64,000 bases of DNA from Bradyrhizobium sp. AZCC 2262 (GTDB lineage Bacteria > Pseudomonadota > Alphaproteobacteria > Rhizobiales > Xanthobacteraceae): positions 1,054,001 to 1,118,000 of the forward strand of contig NZ_JAZHRT010000001.1 in NCBI RefSeq assembly GCF_036924535.1. Direction: 5' to 3'. Position numbers and translations under genes: made by a program. Below, piece after piece: positions 8,848 through 17,258 of the stretch (position 1 is its first letter; every line of letters starts with the position of its first letter). The notes beneath the pieces were generated by a model. That model did no database searches and was not told the DNA's origin. It worked only from the letters and a program-made list of their open reading frames with translations.

Positions 8848-9648
8848 ATGACGACACCGATCGCGCTGACGATCGCGGGCTCCGATTCCTCTGGAGGGGC
8901 CGGCATCCAGGCCGACCTCAAGACGTTCGCCGCGCTCGGCGTCTACGGCGCTTCCGTGATCACCGCGCTGACCGCGCAAAACACCACAGGTGTCAGCGGC
9001 ATCCACCAGGTGCCGGCGGAATTCGTCGCCGCGCAGATCGACGCGGTGTTTGCCGACCTCGACATCGGCGCGGTCAAGATCGGTATGGTAGCGCATCCGC
9101 CGGTCATCGATGCCATCGTCGCCGGGTTGGCGCACTGGTCGCCGAAGCACGTCGTGCTCGATCCCGTGATGGTCGCAACCTCGGGCGATCGACTGCTCGC
9201 GGCTGAGGCCGTCGACGCGCTGCGGACAAAACTCATTCCGCTGGCGTCCGTGATCACGCCCAATTTGCCGGAAGCGGCAGCGCTGCTCGACGAGGCCGTG
9301 GCGGCGGACGAAGCCACCGTCGAGAAGCAAGGCAGGCGATTGCTGGCCCTGGGGTGCAAGGCGGTGCTGATCAAGGGCGGCCACGGGGAGGGCGCCGAGA
9401 GCATCGACTACCTCGTTGATTCCTCCGGTGTCACCGCACTCGCCGCGCCGCGCATCGCCACAAAAAATACCCACGGCACCGGCTGCTCGCTCTCCTCGGC
9501 GATTGCCGCTGGATTGGCGAAGGGCGAGGGCATGGAAACCGCCGTGCGCAACGCCAAGGCCTGGGTCAGCGCGGCGATTGCAGCTGCAGACCGCTTCAGC
9601 GTTGGCCGCGGTCACGGGCCGATCCATCATTTTCATGGATTCTACTAG
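8848..9648 (+). CDS. thiD: Hydroxymethylpyrimidine / phosphomethylpyrimidine kinase
   Basis: This is a 266-residue ribokinase-fold enzyme that phosphorylates HMP and then HMP phosphate to HMP pyrophosphate for thiamine synthesis. Diagnostic motifs are [18 protein letters not shown] at the N-terminus, [38 protein letters not shown] and, near the end, [15 protein letters not shown] with the anion-hole GTGC. The ATG at 8848 starts exactly at the family's N-terminus; the earlier possible start at 8779 adds residues that do not fit. No other thiamine gene adjoins it, and I see no THI-box (TPP riboswitch) in the 130 bases upstream. Confidence 0.95.
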   Translation: MTTPIALTIAGSDSSGGAGIQADLKTFAALGVYGASVITALTAQNTTGVSGIHQVPAEFVAAQIDAVFADLDIGAVKIGMVAHPPVIDAIVAGLAHWSPKHVVLDPVMVATSGDRLLAAEAVDALRTKLIPLASVITPNLPEAAALLDEAVAADEATVEKQGRRLLALGCKAVLIKGGHGEGAESIDYLVDSSGVTALAAPRIATKNTHGTGCSLSSAIAAGLAKGEGMETAVRNAKAWVSAAIAAADRFSVGRGHGPIHHFHGFY

Positions 9649-9873
9649 GCCGCGACGGCCTCATCGGCCTCTTGGCCGAGGTCGACATCATAACCTTGCA
9701 GACCTCGCGCCTCTACGTGTGCCTCTCTCGCGTGCCGTCGTCCCGGAGATTGCACGAAGTCTTGCTAGCGTCCCAAAGCTGCAATATCCTGAGACCCATT
9801 GTTGGCGACCGGAATAGTCCGGAAAATTTGTTGCGCAGTCCGATTTCAGCTTTGCATATTGCCGGAGTATTTC

Positions 9874-11367
9874 ATGGGCACGCCATGCAGCTTCGATGCA
9901 GGACAGATGACGTTCGCGGGATCACCCGTCGAACAGGCGCGATGTCTTCTTCGCTTCGTCAAACGCGTCGGCGAGGTTGATAACACGCCGGCCGTCCTTC
10001 CCCAGGTTCTTACAACTCTGCTGTCACAGCTCCTCAACCTCGGCATCACCAAGTCCCAACTCAGGTCCTACCTGCAGAAGCAAGGCATTCCGGAGAGTAC
10101 GGTGGGCGGTTCGATAACCGACCGACTGTGTCATGCCGATACGGATAACCCGTCTGCACCTCCGGCGCGGTATTTCGTCATTCACGACACAAGCTTCAAG
10201 CTGAAGGCCAGCGAGACGTTCGATCCGGCCTTCATCAATACCACCAACTGGTCCGGCAACCGGCTCGCAACCCTTCCCCGCGGCAAGACTCATATTTTCA
10301 TCACGCGCCTTGGGCAGACGCTAACCGATAAGAGCTATCTGACCCCTTGGCGTGCCACCCAATTCGAGCTGAAGCCGAACCACACGCGCTTCAGGGGATT
10401 GTTCCTGCATCACGAGTTGGTGCAGCCCCGCAAGGGTCCGGGCAATACCGATCCAGATTCTCCTGATCCTGGCTTTACGCCCGAGCAGTATGTGCGGCTG
10501 GCTCTTCAATATGTGATCGCGAGTGTCCGGCGCGGCAATTGGATGGTTCCGACGTTTCACTGTGTGTTGGATCTGGGCGTCGGCACGCATGACGATCCGC
10601 AGCGTTTCGATCTTGCGGCCTGGGGTGCCGCACTGGATGACGTGCTTGCTGCGGTGCGTGCCGAAAGAAACGCGACACCGAGTTTCACCACAGCGGTCAC
10701 GGCAGCGCCGGTCAGTTTCAATACGCCTGCCGCCAGTTCCATTACTAGTGACCGGAGAGGAGGATCGACGACAAGCGGCCTCCAGGGCCAGACCCGTGAG
10801 CCCGCTCCTGGAATCGTTGTGATCGACGCGGTTGAGACGCTGACGGCGTTTCGAGAGGCTAGATCGCTTGGTCCCGCGCGCATGGTACGCCAGACCCGAA
10901 CGACGAGCTCTGAAATGACGATTGTTGAACAGCCCGACTATTGCTGGGGCAGGCGCTCCCTGCCCAACGCGGAGCTTGTCGAAGTCAGCCAAGGCCTTGA
11001 CAGCAGTCGTGGTGTCTTCAAGGGCAAGGCGACCTTCTTCGGGAAGGGTGATACGGAAGATGAAGGAATCGGCGAGCCAGTCTTTGGCACGGTGCAAACT
11101 GACAGCAGTGTCTTCGGAATATCCTTGAAAAAGGCACGCCTGCTGGAGTTCGGCCTTGTTGCCGAAGCAAGAGGGATTCTGCATCCGACTGACAAGGGGC
11201 TGCGTGCGATCGTCGAAGTGTTTTTCCCCGATACCGGTCGTTTGGTGAGATTGCCGCTCGTCGATATCGGGCGCGGCAGCCGGGGGGCCGGGGCGCACTG
11301 CCGTTGCGGCGCTCACCGTGGCGGCGACGGCATTTCTGCAACGCCTTACCGAAAACGATATCAATAG
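9874..11367 (+). CDS. Amidase-like (PGRP-fold) protein with C-terminal beta-barrel-like domain; 3' frameshift likely
   Basis: This 497-residue accessory protein starts at an ATG with GGAG eight bases upstream. Residues about 95-265 resemble N-acetylmuramoyl-L-alanine amidases: YFVIHDTS with His104, FLHHELVQPR with His179-His180-Glu181, and VPTFHCVLDLGV-GTHDDPQ with His229, His239 and Asp240. Residues about 405-480 (KATFFGKG...VFFPDTGRLVRLPLVDIG) look like a small double-psi-barrel module as in RlpA or MltA-related proteins; that call is weaker. The reading frame breaks at a run of six G (11282-11287). Removing one G restores a hydrophobic, protein-like tail (TAVAALTVAATAFLQRL then ending VHARVLA) with a stop at 11405-11407, so the listed end is probably an artefact or mutation. 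No signal peptide is visible. Confidence 0.62.
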   Translation: MGTPCSFDAGQMTFAGSPVEQARCLLRFVKRVGEVDNTPAVLPQVLTTLLSQLLNLGITKSQLRSYLQKQGIPESTVGGSITDRLCHADTDNPSAPPARYFVIHDTSFKLKASETFDPAFINTTNWSGNRLATLPRGKTHIFITRLGQTLTDKSYLTPWRATQFELKPNHTRFRGLFLHHELVQPRKGPGNTDPDSPDPGFTPEQYVRLALQYVIASVRRGNWMVPTFHCVLDLGVGTHDDPQRFDLAAWGAALDDVLAAVRAERNATPSFTTAVTAAPVSFNTPAASSITSDRRGGSTTSGLQGQTREPAPGIVVIDAVETLTAFREARSLGPARMVRQTRTTSSEMTIVEQPDYCWGRRSLPNAELVEVSQGLDSSRGVFKGKATFFGKGDTEDEGIGEPVFGTVQTDSSVFGISLKKARLLEFGLVAEARGILHPTDKGLRAIVEVFFPDTGRLVRLPLVDIGRGSRGAGAHCRCGAHRGGDGISATPYRKRYQ

Positions 11368-11444
11368 GCTCGACGACATCATCGTGCATGCACGCGTTCT
11401 CGCCTAGTGCTCGTCTCTTGACCCACAGAACGAAGGGAAAACGA

Positions 11445-12173
11445 ATGGCCAAGTGTCCGTTTGCGCAATGGATGCCACTACCCTGGAGCGCGGGCCACTA
11501 CGTCGCTGGCCCGTTCAAGATTGTCCATCACACTACCGAGGGATCGACGGCGGCCGGCGCCTTCGCGACCTACCAGCAAAGCCACGACATCCCGCATTTT
11601 ACGGTGGACGAGCAATTCATCTATCAGCACCTTGACACTGATGTTGCTGCGAGGGCACTGGCACACCCGGCTGGAACAGTTGAGACCAACAGACATTCAG
11701 CGATCCAGTTCGAACTGGTCGGCTTTGCAGGAAGGCCCAAAAAGAAGGCTAGTCTGACAAACGTTGGCCGATTGTGCCGCTGGATCGAGAGCACGCACGG
11801 CGTGCCTCCGGAGTGGCCGAACGGCTATCCCAATCCGCCCGTCAACGGTCGCGATCCCGGACATCACAACCGGAATGAACAGAACTGGAAGACCAAGGGC
11901 GGTCACTACGGGCATTGTCATGTTCCCGTAAATACCCATTGGGATCCCGCCTATACCGCTGATGAAGTGGCCTATGTGATGGGAGTGCCGGCAACTGACG
12001 ACGTACAACTTGTCGCAGAAAAAGAAACGTTGCTGGAGATGAGCCGCCGGACGGCAACTCCGCGCGCTGCGCGACGAGCAGTCGGGAAGAAGAAGGCGGC
12101 TCGACCTGGCAGCCGTAAGCCTCGCGCAACCAAGACCCGCGCAACCAAGGCACGCAAGAAACGAAAGTCATAG
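11445..12173 (+). CDS. N-acetylmuramoyl-L-alanine amidase-like protein with lysine/arginine-rich tail
   Basis: This 242-residue protein has an amidase_2/PGRP-type domain over about residues 20-180. Likely zinc and catalytic positions are IVHHTTEG (His28/His29), IPHFTVDE (His51), and GHYGHCHVPVNTHWDP (His157 or His159, Asp167). The fold cuts the bond between N-acetylmuramic acid and L-alanine in peptidoglycan, though activity here is inferred. Residues 206-242 are a strongly basic histone-like tail rich in Lys, Arg, Ala, Thr and Pro (KKKAARPGSRKPRATK and onward), which could bind DNA, RNA or anionic cell-wall polymers. There is no signal peptide. It lies 37 bases after the repaired end of the previous gene, so the two probably form an operon. 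The start at 11445 follows an AAGGGAAAACG ribosome binding site. Confidence 0.78.
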   Translation: MAKCPFAQWMPLPWSAGHYVAGPFKIVHHTTEGSTAAGAFATYQQSHDIPHFTVDEQFIYQHLDTDVAARALAHPAGTVETNRHSAIQFELVGFAGRPKKKASLTNVGRLCRWIESTHGVPPEWPNGYPNPPVNGRDPGHHNRNEQNWKTKGGHYGHCHVPVNTHWDPAYTADEVAYVMGVPATDDVQLVAEKETLLEMSRRTATPRAARRAVGKKKAARPGSRKPRATKTRATKARKKRKS

Positions 12174-12510
12174 GGTGTGAACACCCCGGCGCTGTGCCGA
12201 AAGGCCCGTGGCTGTCCAGCGCGCGCCATCGGTGACGGCGCCTCTCGCGCTCGGCGCCGCGGGTGATCGCCGTCCGGTGTGCGTGAGCCGTGGCGGGACG
12301 TGGAATCCGGTTCCGGCTTGCACGGGGGATTGAAGTCATCCCGGTTTGGCGTCCTCCCCCGTCCGATCATGTGGCTCCAATACCGTATGTCGCTTCTCTG
12401 TCGTATCGCGCTGCTATCCGCGAGGCTAGGGGCGCGGCACTGATTCTCGTGGCGCTATCGGTCGTGTGAACAGTCATCGCCCTGTCACAAAAATCTGTCA
12501 GGGGACAGGC
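12174..12510. other. Intergenic region upstream of the LpxH-like gene
   Basis: No gene is supported here. The last 30 bases before the ATG contain CCTGTCAC (12481-12488) and a matching GACAGG just before the start, so the ribosome binding region GGGGACAGG could pair with the upstream arm. A similar CCTGTCAC...GACAGG dyad occurs at 49188-49207 ahead of another envelope-lipid gene. Confidence 0.45.
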
Positions 12511-13323
12511 ATGGGTAGTGACTCCTCGAGTGAAGAAAGCCCGGAACGGCGCTTTCGTACCTTGTTCATATCCGATGTCCATCTTGGAGCTCGCGGCTCG
12601 CAAGCCGACCGATTGCTGGACTTCCTCAGAACGCACGACGCCGACACCATCTATCTGGTCGGCGATATCGTCGACGGCTGGGCGCTGAAGTCGAGCTGGC
12701 ACTGGCCGCAATCGCACAACGACTTCGTGCAGAAGATGCTGCGCAAGGCGCGCAAGGGCGCCAAGGTCATCTACGTGCCCGGCAATCACGACGAGTTCCT
12801 GCGCAACTATTACGGCACGCATTTCGGCGGCATCGACGTGGTGGAAAACACCATTCACGAGGGCGTCGACGGCAAGCGCTATCTCGTCATCCACGGCGAC
12901 ATCTTCGATCTCGTCGTGCAGAACGCGCGCTGGCTCGCCCATCTCGGCGACAAGGCCTATGACTTCGCCATCCAGATGAATCGGCTGGTCAACTTCTTCC
13001 GGCGCATGTTCGGCGTACCCTATTGGTCGCTGTCGCAGTGGGCGAAGCTGAAGGTCAAGAACGCCGTGAACTATATCGGCGCGTTCGAAAAGACCCTGGC
13101 CGGCGAAGCGCGGCGTCACGGCGCCGACGGCGTGATCTGCGGCCACATCCATTACGCCACCATCCGCGACGAGCACGGCATCCGCTACATGAATTGCGGT
13201 GACTGGGTGGAGAGCTGCACCGCGCTCGCCGAGCATGAGGACGGAAGATTCGAGATCATCACCTGGACCGATCCGCTGCGCAGGGCGGCGCCGGTTCCCC
13301 GCGTCGCGGCGCGCGCCGCATGA
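12511..13323 (+). CDS. LpxH-like UDP-2,3-diacylglucosamine diphosphatase family phosphoesterase
   Basis: This 270-residue calcineurin-like metallophosphoesterase shows the five metal-site blocks in order: FISDVHLGARGS, VGDIVDGW, PGNHDEF, IHGDIFD and GHIHY. The spacing and the GDIVDGWALKSSWHW segment match the LpxH/LpxH2-like group that cleaves UDP-diacylglucosamine in lipid A synthesis. Alphaproteobacteria usually use LpxI for that step, so the actual substrate here may be another nucleotide-linked or phospho-lipid. The ATG at 12511 was chosen over an upstream one because the intervening residues are not family-like and a GGGGAC site precedes it. Its stop overlaps the next start by four bases (ATGA), indicating translational coupling with the glycosyltransferase. 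Confidence 0.85.
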   Translation: MGSDSSSEESPERRFRTLFISDVHLGARGSQADRLLDFLRTHDADTIYLVGDIVDGWALKSSWHWPQSHNDFVQKMLRKARKGAKVIYVPGNHDEFLRNYYGTHFGGIDVVENTIHEGVDGKRYLVIHGDIFDLVVQNARWLAHLGDKAYDFAIQMNRLVNFFRRMFGVPYWSLSQWAKLKVKNAVNYIGAFEKTLAGEARRHGADGVICGHIHYATIRDEHGIRYMNCGDWVESCTALAEHEDGRFEIITWTDPLRRAAPVPRVAARAA

Positions 13324-14378
13324 CGCATATCCTGGTCGCGACCGATGCGTGGCATCCCCAGGTCAACGGGGTGGTTCGGACGCTGACCATGATGGCAGAG
13401 GCGGCGAAGGGATTTGGCGTCGAGGTGAGTTTCCTGACGCCGCAATCGTTTCGCACCTTCGCGATGCCGAGCTATCCCGATTTGCGCCTGGCGCTGCCGT
13501 ACCCGGCAAGAATCGCAAAACTGATCGAGGCGGCAAAACCCGACAGCATTCATATCGCGACCGAGGGCCCGATCGGGCTATTGGTGCGGCGCTACTGCCG
13601 CAAGCACGGCCTGCCGTTCACCACGAGCTTTCACACCCGTTTCCCCGAATATGTTTCCGCGCGTTCGCCGATCCCGGAATCCTGGGTATGGCGGGCGCTG
13701 CGCGCCTTCCATCGGCCGAGCCAGGCTGTAATGGCGGCAACGCCGGCGCTGGCGGCCGAATTGCGCACGCGCGGCTTTCGCAACGTGGTGCTGTGGTCGC
13801 GTGGCGTCGATACCTCGCTGTTTCATCCGCGCAGCGCTGACCTCTGCTTGCCGATGCCGGTGTTCCTCTGCGTCGGGCGCGTCGCGGTCGAAAAGAATCT
13901 CGAGGCCTTCCTCGATCTCGATCTGCCCGGCACCAAGCTCATCGTCGGCGACGGGCCGGCCCGCGCGGCGCTGGAGCGGAAATATCCGGACGCCGTGTTC
14001 CTGGGCGCAAGGCACGGCGAGGAACTGGCCGAAATCTACGCGGCATCCGATATTTTCGTATTTCCCAGCAAGACCGACACGTTTGGCCTGGTGCTGCTGG
14101 AGGCGCTGGCCAGTGGCCTGCCGGTTGCCGCCTTTCCGGTCACCGGTCCCCGCGATGTGATCGGCGCGGCGCCGGTCGGCGTCCTGGACGAAGATTTGCA
14201 CAAGGCGTGCCTGGAGGCGCTGCAGGTTTCTCGGCAGGATTGCGTCGAATTTGCCACCGCGCATACCTGGCAGGCCTCCGCGCGGGTCTTTGTCGAACAT
14301 GCCCTGAATGTTCGCTCCGAGCCGCCGGAAGGCGAGGTGGCCGAATTTGGCGCGAAAGACCCGCATTTCGCCGCCTGA
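13320..14378 (+). CDS. GT4-family glycosyltransferase (GT-B fold)
   Basis: This 352-residue enzyme has the two-domain GT-B layout. Residues 1-170 form the acceptor domain (ILVATDAWHPQVNGVVRTL, then FHTRFPEYVSARSP). Residues 170-340 form the nucleotide-sugar domain with VGRVAVEKNLEAFLDL, IVGDGPARAALE, and the EX7E motif region FPSKTDTFGLVLLEALASG. The N-terminus HPQVNGVVRT is typical of the group that glycosylates diacylglycerol or other membrane lipids (SqdX- and PimB-like), so a glycolipid product is likely but unproven. It overlaps the upstream phosphoesterase by four bases. That strict coupling suggests the two act in one lipid-modification step or pathway. Confidence 0.9.
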   Translation: MTHILVATDAWHPQVNGVVRTLTMMAEAAKGFGVEVSFLTPQSFRTFAMPSYPDLRLALPYPARIAKLIEAAKPDSIHIATEGPIGLLVRRYCRKHGLPFTTSFHTRFPEYVSARSPIPESWVWRALRAFHRPSQAVMAATPALAAELRTRGFRNVVLWSRGVDTSLFHPRSADLCLPMPVFLCVGRVAVEKNLEAFLDLDLPGTKLIVGDGPARAALERKYPDAVFLGARHGEELAEIYAASDIFVFPSKTDTFGLVLLEALASGLPVAAFPVTGPRDVIGAAPVGVLDEDLHKACLEALQVSRQDCVEFATAHTWQASARVFVEHALNVRSEPPEGEVAEFGAKDPHFAA

Positions 14379-14449
14379 GCTCACGGTAACGCCCGAATTC
14401 ACGGTAAATCGTCTTGCCCGCCCGTCGGCGACCGCGATACAAATTGCGG

Positions 14450-15439
14450 ATGCCAGAACCCATCCAAAATCCACCCATTGGCGCCGCCGATATCGAGGCC
14501 GCCGCCAAGGTGGTCGCGCCCTTCGCGGTGCGGACGCCGCTGTTGTCGTTTCCCGTTCTCAACGAACGGGTCGGGACCAAGGTCTTCCTGAAGCCCGAAA
14601 TGCTGCAGCGGACCGGATCGTTCAAGTTCCGCGGCGCCTTCAACAAGCTGGCCTCGATCCCGCAGGACAAGCGCAGCGGCGGCGTGGTCGCGTTCTCCTC
14701 CGGTAACCATGCCCAGGGCGTGGCGGCGGCGGCGCGGATCCTCAGCATGCAGGCCACCATCGTGATGCCCTCGGACTCTCCCGTCACCAAGCGCGAGCGC
14801 ACCAAGGGCTACGGCGCCGAGGTGGTGCTCTACGACCGCGACAAGGAAGACCGCGAAGCGATCGCCAACGGCATTGCCCAAAAGCGTGGCGCGACGCTGG
14901 TGCGCCCCTATGACGATCCCTTTGTGATCGCCGGACAAGGCACTGCGGGCCGCGAGATCGCCGAGGACATGGCGGCGCTCGGGCTCGTCCCCGATATCGT
15001 GGTGGCGCCGGCATCGGGCGGCGGGCTGATTGCCGGTGTTGCGACGGCTGTGAAGGCAAAATTTCCGCAAGCACAAATAATCGTCGCCGAGCCCAAGGAT
15101 TATGACGATCACGGCCTGTCGCTGCGCGCCGGCCATCGCGAGGCCCATCACGCCGCCGGCCGCACCATCTGTGATGCGCTGATGGCGGCGATGCCGGGCG
15201 AGCTCACCTTCTCGATCAACAGCAAGCTGCTGGCCAATGGCGTGACCGCATCCGACGAGGAAGTCGGCGCGGCGGTTGCCTATGCCTATCGGGAATTGAA
15301 ATTGGTGGTCGAGCCGGGCGGCGCGGTCGGTCTCGCTGCATTGCTGGCCGGCCGCATCGACGCCAGGGGCAAGAACGTCGTCATCGTGCTCTCCGGCGGC
15401 AATGTCGACGCGGACCTGTTCGCGAAGCTGGTCGCCTGA
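14450..15439 (+). CDS. Threonine/serine dehydratase-like PLP enzyme (fold type II)
   Basis: This 329-residue protein has the PLP-binding lysine in GSFKFRGAFNKL (Lys59), the substrate loop SSGNHAQGVA and the glycine-rich phosphate loop ASGGGLIAG. The family removes water and ammonia from threonine or serine to give the 2-keto acid. It lacks the C-terminal ACT-like regulatory domain of biosynthetic IlvA, so it is of the short catabolic or serine-racemase-like type. The ATG at 14450 is preferred over one 36 bases earlier, because the family sequence begins there. It ends at a strong terminator and is convergent with the caspase-like gene. Confidence 0.9.
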   Translation: MPEPIQNPPIGAADIEAAAKVVAPFAVRTPLLSFPVLNERVGTKVFLKPEMLQRTGSFKFRGAFNKLASIPQDKRSGGVVAFSSGNHAQGVAAAARILSMQATIVMPSDSPVTKRERTKGYGAEVVLYDRDKEDREAIANGIAQKRGATLVRPYDDPFVIAGQGTAGREIAEDMAALGLVPDIVVAPASGGGLIAGVATAVKAKFPQAQIIVAEPKDYDDHGLSLRAGHREAHHAAGRTICDALMAAMPGELTFSINSKLLANGVTASDEEVGAAVAYAYRELKLVVEPGGAVGLAALLAGRIDARGKNVVIVLSGGNVDADLFAKLVA

Positions 15440-15459
15440 TCATCCCGTCTCAAACGAAA

Positions 15460-15489
15460 CCGGGCAGAGCGCATGCTCTGCCCGGTTTT
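15460..15489 (+). terminator. Rho-independent terminator shared by two convergent genes
   Basis: A perfect 11-base-pair stem CCGGGCAGAGC (15460-15470) with GCTCTGCCCGG (15475-15485) and loop GCAT, followed by TTTT. It lies between the dehydratase stop and the caspase-like gene stop and has T-rich sequence on both outer sides, so it can serve both directions. Confidence 0.9.
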
Positions 15490-15509
15490 GCATGATTTAA
15501 GCTCTTTCG

Positions 15510-17096
15510 TCAGCGCCGCCCGAAACCGCCGCCGAACGAACGGCCACCGCCGAATGAGCGGCCGCCACCGAACGAACTGCGGGCGAACGACATCCGTGAT
15601 GGGCCGGAAGAGAAGCGCTGGCTGAATCGTCCGCCGCCCATCCCGCCGCCGAAGTGACGCGGCCCACTGTTGAACATCTGCTTGTTGCCGGTCCGCACGG
15701 GATTGTTGTTGAACCGACCCGGCATTCTCGAGAACTTGCCGTTGTTGCTGCCGTTGAAGGCACCTTGCTTGTTCCTGCCGGGCAGCCCGCCGATTTTGCC
15801 CATGTTGCCGTTGCCGAACGGCTTCGATCCGGCGTGGGCGGGCATGTGCTGGATCAGGCCGCTTGCGCCTCCGCTCTTGTTGTGGGCGAACGAGGATCCA
15901 AAGTTGCCCTGCTTGTACGACGGCGACTGTTTTGCCAGATGCGTGAACTGCATCACCGGCACGGCCTTCGGCGCATCGTAGAGCTTCAGCGCTGCCGGGG
16001 CGTAGAGGCTGTTGGAATAATTTTCGTGGAACGTCTTGTAGGCGAACGGCGAGTTCGCGAGCACCGCTTTGTGCCACGCCTTTGCGACCTTCAAATTGTA
16101 GTACAGCACGCGTATGTCGTCGCACAGCGGGTCGTGCGGATAGAGCCGGATGAACTCTTCATAATATTCAGGAGAGCCTTCGGACACCACATAGTCGTAG
16201 GCCTGCCGCACCGAACGCGACGGCAGGTTCGCCGCCATCTGCAGGATCGGGCGGCGATCCGGCGCGCGTCCCGCGGCAACTGCCGTATCCCCGAAGAAAT
16301 AGAAATCGGAGGTCAGCGACGAACTTTCCCACGGCGTCTGACGGCCCCTGGTCGCGTTGTTCACTTCGAGCCGGACGCGCTTGAACAATTGCTCGATCGG
16401 CAAGTTCGGCTCGCGCGCAATATTGAGGAACGCGGACGTATACGGGCTGTGGTTGCCGTCGCCGTCCGCCGCCTCCATGCCCGGTGCGGTCGAGTAGCCG
16501 ACGATCGAGCCGTTCGGCGCATCGACGATGGCCAGGCCCCGCCCGGCGTCGTTGACCTCCGGGAACGGATTGTTGCGGCAGGCGTCGAGCACGACGATGC
16601 GCATCCGGCTTGTAATGGATTCCAACGTGCCCATCAGGTCGACCAGTCGCAGCGAATTGCCGTCGAGATCGGATACCGATGAGATTTTCGCATCGACCGG
16701 AAGCAAATAGTTCTCGCCCTCGACCTGCACGCCGTGACCGGCATAGTAGATCATGGCGACGGTGCCGGGGCCGCGCTCGGCGACCTTGGCGGTAAAGTCC
16801 TGCACGACCCTGACCATGTCGTTGCGCGTCAGGTCGGTCGCCTGGGTGACCTCGAAGCCCGCCGAGTTCAAAAGTTGCGACATCGATTGCGCGTCGTTGC
16901 CGGGATTGGCGAGCTTTGGCGCGGTCTGGTAATTCGAATTGCCGATCACCAGCGCGATGCGCTGGTCGGTCGGCGGCGGCGTTTGCATGCCGTTGCGGAT
17001 GTCGGCATTGGGGGCCTCGGCGAAAGCAGCGCCGGCGAAGCCCAACAGGCCTGCCAGCAGGCTGGCAGATAGCAGCAGTGACTTGAAACGGGACAT
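15510..17096 (-). CDS. Exported caspase-family protein with Gly/Arg/Asn-rich tail
   Basis: This 528-residue protein has a signal peptide (residues 1-26, ending GAAFA) and then a caspase-like (peptidase C14) domain over about residues 45-285. The catalytic dyad is visible: His121 in YYAGHGV and Cys173 in LDACRNNPF. Other family marks are RIALVIGNSNY and NYLLPVDA. Residues about 420-528 are low complexity, rich in Gly, Asn, Arg, Phe and Ser, ending in repeated GGGRSF units. The signal peptide argues for a periplasmic or surface role, not a cytoplasmic death effector. The frame is open far upstream, but the start at 17096 gives the signal peptide and removes 377 non-protein-like residues. Divergent from the AI-2E-family gene. 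Confidence 0.9.
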   Translation of the reverse strand: MSRFKSLLLSASLLAGLLGFAGAAFAEAPNADIRNGMQTPPPTDQRIALVIGNSNYQTAPKLANPGNDAQSMSQLLNSAGFEVTQATDLTRNDMVRVVQDFTAKVAERGPGTVAMIYYAGHGVQVEGENYLLPVDAKISSVSDLDGNSLRLVDLMGTLESITSRMRIVVLDACRNNPFPEVNDAGRGLAIVDAPNGSIVGYSTAPGMEAADGDGNHSPYTSAFLNIAREPNLPIEQLFKRVRLEVNNATRGRQTPWESSSLTSDFYFFGDTAVAAGRAPDRRPILQMAANLPSRSVRQAYDYVVSEGSPEYYEEFIRLYPHDPLCDDIRVLYYNLKVAKAWHKAVLANSPFAYKTFHENYSNSLYAPAALKLYDAPKAVPVMQFTHLAKQSPSYKQGNFGSSFAHNKSGGASGLIQHMPAHAGSKPFGNGNMGKIGGLPGRNKQGAFNGSNNGKFSRMPGRFNNNPVRTGNKQMFNSGPRHFGGGMGGGRFSQRFSSGPSRMSFARSSFGGGRSFGGGRSFGGGFGRR

Positions 17097-17258
17097 GGCG
17101 GTGCTCCTTCTCTCCTCGGAGATTAGGAGGCACGCTATGTTGAGGCGGACGTCATTGTACGTGACTCCGATCACGTTGTTGCTGGAGGCGCCATCGCCCT
17201 TGCCGCCGTTCGTCGCAACTGACAATCTCGGGTTGCTGGAAGATCGAAGGAACCCAAC

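Noticed and set aside
15510..17096. Caspase-based anti-phage defence
   Set aside because: The protein is exported and has no neighbouring sensor, nuclease or other defence gene.
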